The position numbers were made by a program, and so were the translations under genes. From an uncultured Pseudanabaenaceae cyanobacterium (GTDB lineage Bacteria > Cyanobacteriota > Cyanobacteriia > PCC-9006 > JAAUQQ01), in the NCBI GenBank assembly GCA_938002085.1, contig CALLAT010000032.1, positions 1-46,423 of the forward strand: 46,423 nt of DNA, given 5' to 3'. Within the stretch, counting starts at the first letter, position 1. Each line of letters begins with the position of its first letter. The notes under the pieces were generated by a model that was given only the letters and a program-made list of their open reading frames with translations, made no database searches and was not told the origin of the DNA. Positions 7,759 to 14,780 of the stretch are shown here, piece by piece.

Positions 7759-8877
7759 TTGGCAGAAATACTTTCTGTGGATGAGCGAGCATCGTTGCCG
7801 GCGCTTAAGCGTGAAGCTAGGCTCAGGTTAATGGATACGGTGACAGGCCTATTGATTGTCACCATGGCTGTGTTGACCTTGGCTCGTGCTTGGGCTGGCG
7901 CACCGCTGAACAATGTTGTTGTGCTGGCTGAAGGGTCTTACAGCTTGGTTCTGTTGGCTAGCTTGGGGCTAGCCCGCCGGTCCCGCTCCTTGGTGCTGTC
8001 GGCCTGGGTTCTTGTGATCGGCCTGTTGTTGACGATTCTGGTTGCTGCTTATCAGGCCGGTGGGTTAAATGCTCCTGTGCTGGTGGCTTTACCCTTTGTG
8101 CCGATGTTGGCAGCGCTGTTGTTGGGGCGGCGCTTTCTGCCCATCTTGACGGTGCTTGTGATTTCGCTTTTGCTGGGACTTTATGGCTTGCAATACCAAG
8201 GCTTGATTGAACCTCAGCCTCTGGATGAGGAAACCCGCAGCCTGTGCCAGTTCATCATGGTTCTATTGATCGTCTGGCTTTGCACCTGGTTGGGATACTA
8301 CTGCGATCGCCAGAATGATCAAATGTACGAACAGCTCTCGCTGTGGGCCCATACTGACGGTCTGACGGGAGTGGCCAATCGACGCTTTTTTGATGAGCGC
8401 TTAACCCAGGAGTGGTTACGGAATCAGCGGGTAAGGCGACCGTTGGCGTTGTTGTTGGTGGATATTGATCACTTCAAGCGCTACAACGATTCCTATGGCC
8501 ATGTGGAAGGCGATCGCTGTCTTCGGGCCATTGCCCAAACTCTGTTTATGCACTGCCGTCGTTCGGGAGAGCTGGTGGCTCGCTATGGCGGTGAGGAATT
8601 TGCGTTGATCTTGCCCAATGTTGACCTGCCGGAAGCGGCGGCGATCGCGGACAGCTTGCGCTTAAAAATTGAGAAGCTCCATGCTGCGGGACATCCTGAT
8701 CTACAAGAGAGAGTGACCGTCAGTATTGGGTTTTCGAGTATGGTGCCCCATGAATTTACGCCCCAGGAGCGCTTCGTTGTGCAAGCGGATCAGGCACTCT
8801 ATCGAGCCAAGCGATCCGGGCGCAATCAGTCTGTGGGGGCGGTTGGGCCAAGCGGGCGAGTCAATGCCACGAGTTAG
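7759..8877 (+). CDS. Membrane diguanylate cyclase (GGDEF)
   Basis: This 372-residue inner-membrane enzyme would make cyclic di-GMP from two GTP. Five or six hydrophobic helices span about residues 27-182, followed by a GGDEF domain (about 195-360). The active-site loop is intact as GGEEF (277-281), with the metal-binding VDIDHFKRYND upstream. The product-inhibition I-site, normally RxxD five residues before the loop, reads RSGE (268-271), so feedback control may be weakened. The start is uncertain: the longest frame begins with TTG at 7759 without a good ribosome site, and GTG 7777 or ATG 7831, just before the first helix, are alternatives. The gene ends 17 bases from the convergent MBOAT gene. 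Confidence 0.88.
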   Translation: MAEILSVDERASLPALKREARLRLMDTVTGLLIVTMAVLTLARAWAGAPLNNVVVLAEGSYSLVLLASLGLARRSRSLVLSAWVLVIGLLLTILVAAYQAGGLNAPVLVALPFVPMLAALLLGRRFLPILTVLVISLLLGLYGLQYQGLIEPQPLDEETRSLCQFIMVLLIVWLCTWLGYYCDRQNDQMYEQLSLWAHTDGLTGVANRRFFDERLTQEWLRNQRVRRPLALLLVDIDHFKRYNDSYGHVEGDRCLRAIAQTLFMHCRRSGELVARYGGEEFALILPNVDLPEAAAIADSLRLKIEKLHAAGHPDLQERVTVSIGFSSMVPHEFTPQERFVVQADQALYRAKRSGRNQSVGAVGPSGRVNATS

Positions 8878-8894
8878 CGAGCTGCGGGGAAAGC

Positions 8895-10424
8895 CTAAAA
8901 ATTGAAGTAGATGTAAGGAGTCGCACCTTCTTTGCCCAGTTGCCAAACGCCATAAAGCAGGAGAGGTACGAGGCTCAGCTTAATAGGCCAGTTGAGGTCA
9001 ACTTTAATGGAGCGCTTGATGCCGTACAGCGACGCCATAGCCCCGGAGATCATGGCAAGCAGTAAGCCAATTTGCCCCCGGCTGAGGCCTGTCACCTCGA
9101 CATAGACCTTCTCAGCAAATTGGGCATCGGCGCTGTGGCCAAACAGATGCATTAGGGCCATCCAGGCTTGGGAAACTTCTGGAAGGCGGAAGAATAGCCA
9201 GGAGAAAAAGACTAGGAGTTGAGTGATACCCCAAGCACTGATGATGCCAGGCGTGCTCTCCCACCAGGCCTGTAGAGCTGGGCGTTGCTTGCTCAACTCT
9301 GCGGTGAGGCGATGAACAACCAATGCAGCACCATGGATAGCGCCCCAGACGACAAATCCCCAGCTCGCATCATGCCAAATCCCTGCGATGACCATGATGA
9401 TCATGAGGTTGATGCAGGTGCGCTGCAAGCTCTTGCGCGATCCCCCTAGGGGAAAGTAAAGATAGTTGCGTAGCCAATCTCCCAGGGTCATGTGCCAGCG
9501 CCGCCAAAAGTCTGCAATGCTGGCGCTGAAGTAGGGGCTATTGAAGTTTTCGGGAAGCTCTAGACCCAAGAGCTTGGCGCTGCCTCGGGCAATGTCGACG
9601 TAACCGCTGAAATCTAGATAGAGCTGGAGGCCATAGCCCAGGGTGAGCATCCAAATATCGATGCTGCCTGCCCGTGCCAGGTTGTCAAAGCCGAGGCGAA
9701 CAATCATTTCCAGCTGATCTGCGAGGATCGCTTTCTTGGCGGCACCCCGGGCGATTAGCCAGAGCGCATCGGTGATCTGTTCGGCATTGGGAAAAACGCG
9801 ATCGCGCCATTGGGGGCTCAGGCTGTGGTACCGGGTAATGGGACCGGAGACCAGCTTGGCAAAAAACAGCTTGTAAGTGGTGAAGCGAAGCAGGCTGGGC
9901 GTGGCTGGTTTGCCGCGATAGACATCAACTAGATAAGCAATGCTCTCAAAGGTGAAGTAGCTGATGCCTAGTGGGACTAAGAGGCTACTGCTAACGGTCT
10001 CAGCGTTGGCTAGAAGACTAGGCTGCTGTAGCAATTCGCCCAGGCTCTTGAGCACAAAAGGAACGTACTTAAAGCCGAACAGCACCACGACGTTCAGCAC
10101 GATTCCCGCGATGAGATACCAGCGCCGCTTCTCATTCCAAAGGGTTTGGGCAGATTGCCAAGCCTCATTGGAGAGATCTTTGTCTCCGGCATGTTCTGGC
10201 AGAACAACCTTTTGATCTAAGGCACGACCAAAATAGAAGTTGACTGCGGTACTGATGAGGAAGAGTGGCAGATAGACTGCCATGGCTCCCTTGCCCTGCG
10301 TTGCAAAGAAGACAACGCTGGCCCCCAATAGAACGATCAGGCGCAGCCGCTCCTGCTCACAGATCCAGTAGAGCAGTAGAACAATTAAGAGGAATAGGGC
10401 GTAGGAGAGGGAGACAAAGGCCAT
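8895..10424 (-). CDS. MBOAT-family O-acyltransferase (AlgI/DltB-like)
   Basis: A 509-residue polytopic membrane protein of the MBOAT family, which moves acetyl or other acyl groups across or onto exported polymers, as AlgI does in alginate acetylation. About ten hydrophobic helices are visible. Conserved features are LVSGPITRYH (192-200), DFWRRWHMTLGDWLRNYLYF with His311, and GIWHDASWGFVVWGAIHG with His351 and His364. AlgI-like systems usually pair with a periplasmic SGNH/AlgJ-type partner. None is adjacent, so the acceptor is unknown; exopolysaccharide is plausible given the cellulose operon in the same window. It lies 187 bases downstream of the Pro/Ala-rich lipoprotein gene on the same strand. 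Confidence 0.88.
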   Translation of the reverse strand: MAFVSLSYALFLLIVLLLYWICEQERLRLIVLLGASVVFFATQGKGAMAVYLPLFLISTAVNFYFGRALDQKVVLPEHAGDKDLSNEAWQSAQTLWNEKRRWYLIAGIVLNVVVLFGFKYVPFVLKSLGELLQQPSLLANAETVSSSLLVPLGISYFTFESIAYLVDVYRGKPATPSLLRFTTYKLFFAKLVSGPITRYHSLSPQWRDRVFPNAEQITDALWLIARGAAKKAILADQLEMIVRLGFDNLARAGSIDIWMLTLGYGLQLYLDFSGYVDIARGSAKLLGLELPENFNSPYFSASIADFWRRWHMTLGDWLRNYLYFPLGGSRKSLQRTCINLMIIMVIAGIWHDASWGFVVWGAIHGAALVVHRLTAELSKQRPALQAWWESTPGIISAWGITQLLVFFSWLFFRLPEVSQAWMALMHLFGHSADAQFAEKVYVEVTGLSRGQIGLLLAMISGAMASLYGIKRSIKVDLNWPIKLSLVPLLLYGVWQLGKEGATPYIYFNF

Positions 10425-10611
10425 TCCGCAACCAAGCTACATCAACACAAATGCCTTGCATCTTACCCCATTGGGGGTTGGGGCCTAGCGTGACATTGAG
10501 CTGAGACCAGGCTGAGACGAGGGGAGGCTGGAATTCACAGGTCGGACTGATTGAACCTGCCCTGACTCGCCCCGTTGTGGATCCAACTGGTGGGTTGTGA
10601 GCCGGTGTGAT

Positions 10612-11442
10612 TTAGGGCTGGACGAGCAGCTGCCATTCGCTGCGATCGCCATTCCAATGGGGCAGCGATGTTTTTCCCACAACATAGGGACCCCAATAGC
10701 GCTGGGAGCCATCCTGGGCAAAGGCGACGATGACGTCTCCATCCTGAAGGGCAAGATCTCCCTCGGGCAGGGCCAGCAGCAGCCCATCGCGCCCACCCTC
10801 ATCAGGAGCGAAGTCCCAATGGAAGGGGGCTCGAATGGTCTGGCTGTCTGGGCTTGCGGTTTCTGGGCTCTCAGTATCCTGGCTGTTGGTTGCGGGACTA
10901 TTAATTTCAGGACTGTTGGCTGCGATCGCCGCTTCAGGAGAGGGTTCAACATCTGTGGGTGTCTCACCCTGGGCTAGAAAGGCGATGCGTAGCGGATGTT
11001 CTGTTTGGTTGCCAATGCGCAGAGGGCCTTGGTTTGTGCCCGATGTTGAGGCGGGAAATAGCTCGCTATTGGCCGTGCTAGAAGCCTGGCTCATGAGCTG
11101 CGGGATCACTTGGCTGGGCTCAGGGGGCTCGGCAGGAGTATCAGCCGGAGTCTCAATCTTATCCCTGGCTTTGACGGCGGCGGGCTCTGGGATGGCTGCT
11201 GGGGTTTGCTCGGCCGCTTGAGCTGGGGTGGTTCGGTGTTGAGGCGGGGCGGCAATCTGTTCGAGGTTACAGCTTGTGGTTAGGGTCGCCAGAAGCATTG
11301 AGCAAGCGAAGGCACAGCGACGCCAGTGGGTAACGACCGGGTTAGCTTGGGGAGCAATTGCCCCTGGGGTGATCCCCGCGCTTGGGTTAGGCTGCTGCGA
11401 TGGACAGTCAGATGGGCTGGGAGGGCATTGATGCAGACTCAT
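10612..11442 (-). CDS. Pro/Ala/Thr-rich putative lipoprotein
   Basis: The 276-residue protein has no family I recognise. After a 40-residue low-complexity N-terminus there is a signal-like segment (WRRCAFACSMLLATLTTSC) ending in a possible lipobox Cys near residue 58. A long disordered Pro/Ala/Glu/Ser region follows, including imperfect repeats of the type NSPxTNSQDTESPETASP around 180-205. A compact C-terminal part of about 70 residues (APFHWDFAPDEGGRDG to the end) is rich in Trp, Asp and Gly and may be the only folded domain. If it is a lipoprotein, the true start may be closer to the signal segment than the ATG at 11442, but no good internal start was found. It is probably exported to the envelope. 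Confidence 0.6.
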   Translation of the reverse strand: MSLHQCPPSPSDCPSQQPNPSAGITPGAIAPQANPVVTHWRRCAFACSMLLATLTTSCNLEQIAAPPQHRTTPAQAAEQTPAAIPEPAAVKARDKIETPADTPAEPPEPSQVIPQLMSQASSTANSELFPASTSGTNQGPLRIGNQTEHPLRIAFLAQGETPTDVEPSPEAAIAANSPEINSPATNSQDTESPETASPDSQTIRAPFHWDFAPDEGGRDGLLLALPEGDLALQDGDVIVAFAQDGSQRYWGPYVVGKTSLPHWNGDRSEWQLLVQP

Positions 11443-11723
11443 GTTGATTTTGAGCTAGATGCTGACGTGGGAGGTGGGTCACTGGAGAGAGGCGTTCGAG
11501 AGGCAAGGCGATGGTTTAGCTGGGCTGTGGAGATACTGAACGGATAAGGCGAGTGCTGAGTTGCCGATCGCCTATGCTGGAAAGGTCACAGCTTTATTAC
11601 CATGTCATCGTTTAAGGTAATGCGGAGCGATGATATTTGTTTTATTTTTAGTCAAAATTTATACATTTTTTGATCCCCTTCATAGCTTCCTTTTATTGAA
11701 GTCACCGCTTGGTTCAACCCCCC

Positions 11724-12047
11724 ATGCAAGACACTCGCCTGACCCGAATTTTAGAGAGTTCTGCCGATCGCCTCGGAGCTTGGTTTAGTAATCCCTGGCG
11801 TAAGCTCTCGGCCCAGATTATTAGCCTGTTGGGTGGCTTTTTTATTGGGAGTGCTTTGGCGGCGATCGCAGGTCAGGCAGCGGTTTGGGATACCCAGGTG
11901 GCGGCGATTCTAGTGGCGTTGATTGAGCTGATCAATTGGTTGATGGCAAAGACGAAGCCTCGGCCTTTGGGGTTGGAGCTGATTAATTACGCCAAGATTG
12001 GCTTTATCTATTGTTTGTTCCTGGAAGCGTTTAAGTTGGGCTCTTAG
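11724..12047 (+). CDS. Ycf20-like membrane protein (DUF565)
   Basis: This 107-residue protein matches the Ycf20/DUF565 family of cyanobacteria and chloroplasts. The family pattern is visible: WFSNPWRKLSAQIISLLGGF, then GSALAAIAGQAAVWDTQVAA, then a second hydrophobic stretch and IGFIYCLFLEAFKLG. Three hydrophobic segments suggest a thylakoid or inner-membrane location. In plants and algae Ycf20-like proteins are linked to photoprotective energy dissipation, but the molecular role is not established. The ATG at 11724 is chosen over an in-frame upstream TTG at 11709. The gene has its own 281-base upstream region shared with the divergent lipoprotein gene. Confidence 0.8.
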   Translation: MQDTRLTRILESSADRLGAWFSNPWRKLSAQIISLLGGFFIGSALAAIAGQAAVWDTQVAAILVALIELINWLMAKTKPRPLGLELINYAKIGFIYCLFLEAFKLGS

Positions 12048-12250
12048 GTCGGGCTTTGTAATGAAGGCTTCAGTTCTGGGATCGCTTGGAATGAGATGTT
12101 TGGGGCTTGGCGACTTCGGAATGAGGATTCAGTTCCGCTGTTAGGCATCCCACCCGATGGGGGATATGACATGGCTAGTTTCCTACGTGCTAACAGGCCT
12201 GATTACAGTTCCATTCTGTTGAGATCGCTGGTCTTTTCTTTTCTTTCACT

Positions 12251-13327
12251 ATGCTGTCTCTTACTCCCGAAGACTGGCAATGTCTGGAGCAGGTTGCGAT
12301 GGGCAAGGTTGCTGAGCGGTCATTGAGCGATCGCCTTGTGGTTGCGGAAGGTGAGGATCAAGCTCGTTGCCAGGCTTTAATCTCAGGGGGAGATCTGAAT
12401 GAGGCTGTTGAGCAGCGGCTGATGTGGCTACAACGCAGCTATGGCGATGTTGTGGGTTGGGCCAGCTTGAAAGGCATCGCGGATCCTTTGCCGTTGCTGT
12501 GGCAGTTGTGGTTGCCTTTGGCTCAGCAGTTGGTGGAGCAACGTAAGCGGCTGGGGCGTCCGCTGATTCAGGGGCTGTTGGGGATGCAGGGGGCGGGGAA
12601 GACAACGCTGGGGGAGATTTTGACGCTGCTGTTGGGGCAGATGGGCTGTCGGACGCTGAGTTTTTCGATTGATGATTTGTATAAGACTTACGCTGAGCGA
12701 CAGCAGCTCTTGCAGGATGATCCCCGGTTGATTTGGCGAGGGCCACCGGGTACCCATGATGTGGATTTGGGGATCGCGGTGTTGGAGCAGTTACGGCAGG
12801 GGCGGGTGGCGGAAGTGCCCCAGTTTGATAAGGCGTTGCAGGGGGGGCAGGGCGATCGCGTGGGCTCTAAAACAGTCGAAGGTGTGGATATTGTGATCTT
12901 CGAGGGTTGGTTTTTGGGGGTGCAGCCGGTGGGGCTGGAGCGGTTTAAGGCTGGGGCTGATTTGCCGGAGCCGCTTCCAGAGCCAATTGTCACGGAGGCA
13001 GATCGGCGGTTTTCGCGGGATTGCAATGGGCGGTTGGGGGAGTATTTGCCGCTGTGGGAGATGTGCGATCGCTTGATGGTGCTATCCCTGACGGATTATC
13101 GCTTGAGTAAGCGGTGGCGGGTGGCTGCGGAGCAGCGGCTGCGGGCTGAGGGGCGCGGGGGGATGACGGATGCTGAGGTGGGGGCGTTTGTGGATTATTA
13201 CTGGAAGGCGTTACATCCTGGGTTGTTTGTGCAACCTTTGGTGCAGAAGGGGGCAGAGGGGACTGTTGCGGATTTGGTTGTGGAGATTGGGGAGGGGCAT
13301 GGTTTGGAGCGGGTTTATGCGCCTTAG
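12251..13327 (+). CDS. glyK: Plant-type D-glycerate 3-kinase
   Basis: Phosphorylates D-glycerate to 3-phosphoglycerate, the last step of the photorespiratory glycolate pathway that returns carbon to the Calvin cycle. The 358-residue soluble protein has the P-loop GMQGAGKTT (111-119), FSIDDLY (138-144), the signature RGPPGTHD (163-170), PQFDK (190-194) and Walker-B-like IVIFEGWFLG (214-223). This pattern is that of the GLYK/UdgK-like P-loop kinases, not the bacterial GarK type. Residues 1-95 form a helical N-terminal extension usual in cyanobacterial members. Third-position G is very frequent in the latter half. No other photorespiratory genes are adjacent. A related P-loop kinase of unknown substrate is the only alternative. 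Confidence 0.87.
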   Translation: MLSLTPEDWQCLEQVAMGKVAERSLSDRLVVAEGEDQARCQALISGGDLNEAVEQRLMWLQRSYGDVVGWASLKGIADPLPLLWQLWLPLAQQLVEQRKRLGRPLIQGLLGMQGAGKTTLGEILTLLLGQMGCRTLSFSIDDLYKTYAERQQLLQDDPRLIWRGPPGTHDVDLGIAVLEQLRQGRVAEVPQFDKALQGGQGDRVGSKTVEGVDIVIFEGWFLGVQPVGLERFKAGADLPEPLPEPIVTEADRRFSRDCNGRLGEYLPLWEMCDRLMVLSLTDYRLSKRWRVAAEQRLRAEGRGGMTDAEVGAFVDYYWKALHPGLFVQPLVQKGAEGTVADLVVEIGEGHGLERVYAP

Positions 13328-13565
13328 CGTTGCATAGGTTTGGTCTGTGGCAGGACTGTTTGTATGGGGGCTTGAGGCGATCGCTCGATTAGGAATTAAG
13401 GCTAAGGCAGAGCTCAACCTCGTCAGCGTTTGAATACATGGTAAAAAATGTAACTTTACTGTGCGTAGGGTTGTGGGTAAATTCTAAGTGTTTGGTTGCT
13501 GGCTTAGTCTTGCTTTTAACTCAGTAACCCTGTTTCTCTAGCCTTTGTGCTTCAACCTTTGCATT

Positions 13566-14090
13566 ATGAATTCGACTTCTGCCAGTGAAATGATCAATGC
13601 TGCCATGATTAATGTGAGTGGGCGGCAGAGAATGCTGTCTCAGCGGGCAGCGATGCTGAGTCTCATGTTGACCCATGGATCGGAGCTTTCAGAGCCGGGG
13701 CAATTGCGAGAAGAGCTGCAGTTGGTGATTGATTTGTTGCAAGAAGCACATCAAGGGTTGCTGCGGGGGAGTGCTCGGCTCAATTTGCCGGGGAATCCAT
13801 CGGCAGCGGCTAAAGCGCTTTATTTTGACCCCCCGTTTCAGGTTGATCAGCGTCTGCAGGACTATATTGCAGGGCTTCATGCTGTGCTGGAGCAGCATCG
13901 GCAGAATGCGCTATTGCCGGGTGATCCTTTGTTGAGGGCTGTGACGGATGCGGCTTTGAATCATCTTCTGCCGGGGTTTGATGCGATTGTGACTCAGTAT
14001 CAAATGGAGAGTGATGTTCAGCAGGCGGCGATCGAACAGCAATGTCGTGAGGTAGCTAAAAAAGAAGGCTCGCTGTTACAGCAAGCTTAA
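13566..14090 (+). CDS. Free-standing PilJ-type N-terminal sensor domain protein
   Basis: The 174-residue protein is essentially one domain of the PilJ/NarX-type four-helix sensor family found at the N-terminus of type IV pilus chemoreceptors. The hallmark NVSGRQRMLSQR lies at residues 16-27. The rest is helical, ending in charged residues. Such domains normally sit in the periplasm between two membrane helices of a receptor. Here no signal peptide, membrane helix or output domain is present, so it is probably cytoplasmic and could act as a detached sensor or scaffold. The ATG at 13566 is preferred to an in-frame TTG at 13545. It converges with the RelE-like toxin gene, separated by 17 bases. 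Confidence 0.78.
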   Translation: MNSTSASEMINAAMINVSGRQRMLSQRAAMLSLMLTHGSELSEPGQLREELQLVIDLLQEAHQGLLRGSARLNLPGNPSAAAKALYFDPPFQVDQRLQDYIAGLHAVLEQHRQNALLPGDPLLRAVTDAALNHLLPGFDAIVTQYQMESDVQQAAIEQQCREVAKKEGSLLQQA

Positions 14091-14107
14091 GCAATGAGTG
14101 CGGAACC

Positions 14108-14482
14108 TCAGCTTTCTTGCTCAGAGGACTCGTCAACTTCGTTGAAGGCGTCAATGATTTTTTTGATTTCGCGGGCGGCGATGGTGCTTTCGTCTGATTT
14201 TGAGTAGAGGGTGAGGAGCAATACACAGATATTGTCGCGGCGTTGGTAGATGACGCGGTAGCCACCGCTTTTGCCTTTTTTGATGTCGTTATTTTTGACG
14301 CGAACTTTGAAGACGGTGTAGGTGGTGCCGGAGATCTGGTCGCCTGGGCAGTTGCCGTTTTCGAGTTCGTCGAGGAGTGGTTGTAGGTCTTTGCGGAGGC
14401 TGCGGTAGCGTTTGGATAGCCGCCGAAGTTGTTTTTGAAAGTCTGGGGTGAAGCGGATCTGGATGGGGGAGGGGTCAGTCAT
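14108..14482 (-). CDS. RelE/ParE-superfamily toxin
   Basis: This 124-residue basic protein is probably the toxin of a type II toxin-antitoxin pair; relatives cleave ribosome-bound mRNA or poison gyrase. The fold is indicated by IQIRFTPDFQKQLRRLSKRY at the start, a central FKVRV segment, and GYRVIYQ followed by a hydrophobic strand VLLLTLYSKSD and a closing helix. The key C-terminal pattern is closer to RelE/HigB than to ParE, but exact activity cannot be assigned. The first eight bases overlap the end of the antitoxin gene (ATGACTGA), a usual arrangement. It is the last gene of the five-gene array starting with VapB. Confidence 0.85.
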   Translation of the reverse strand: MTDPSPIQIRFTPDFQKQLRRLSKRYRSLRKDLQPLLDELENGNCPGDQISGTTYTVFKVRVKNNDIKKGKSGGYRVIYQRRDNICVLLLTLYSKSDESTIAAREIKKIIDAFNEVDESSEQES

Positions 14483-14777
14483 TGATGCCGTCCCAGAGTT
14501 CAGAGACGGGTTTGGTTTGGCCTTGTTTGGCTTCTTGGAGGGAGATGCGGAGGTGGGCGTGGATGAGTTCTTCGGGGGTGTCGTCGGGGGCTGTGGGTGG
14601 GGTGAGGACGTTTCGGTCTAGGAGGATTTGGTAGAAGTCATCGACGTCGATGTTGATGAGTTGGGCGGCTTGTTCGATTAGGAGGGCTTGCTGTTGAAAG
14701 AGGGCGATTGCTACCTCAGTACGGATTGCGGTTTCGTTGAGGGATAGGTTGTCGGGGAGGTCGATGGTGATTTGCAT
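14475..14777 (-). CDS. Antitoxin partner of the RelE-like toxin
   Basis: The 100-residue acidic protein is the likely antitoxin. Its N-terminus (MQITIDLPDNLSLNET) resembles the UPF0175/RHH-like strand-helix start common in cyanobacterial antitoxins. A helical stretch (IRTEVAIALFQQQALLIEQAAQLINI) follows that looks like a helix-turn-helix core, then a Pro-rich flexible tail ending VSELWDGIND. Such a tail would wrap the toxin. It starts three bases after the NACHT stop codon and overlaps the toxin by eight bases, so all three are very probably on one mRNA. No own promoter space exists, unlike most autoregulated antitoxin operons, although an internal promoter inside the NACHT gene cannot be excluded. 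Confidence 0.8.
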   Translation of the reverse strand: MQITIDLPDNLSLNETAIRTEVAIALFQQQALLIEQAAQLINIDVDDFYQILLDRNVLTPPTAPDDTPEELIHAHLRISLQEAKQGQTKPVSELWDGIND

Positions 14778-14780
14778 GGT

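Noticed and set aside
10485-10967. 160-codon minus-strand frame
   Set aside because: Overlaps the lipoprotein gene in another frame, with Ser/Pro/Arg-rich composition typical of a shadow.
12061-12144. 27-codon frame and loosely repeated TTCAGTTC words before glycerate kinase
   Set aside because: Too short, weak ribosome site and imperfect repeats; likely chance.
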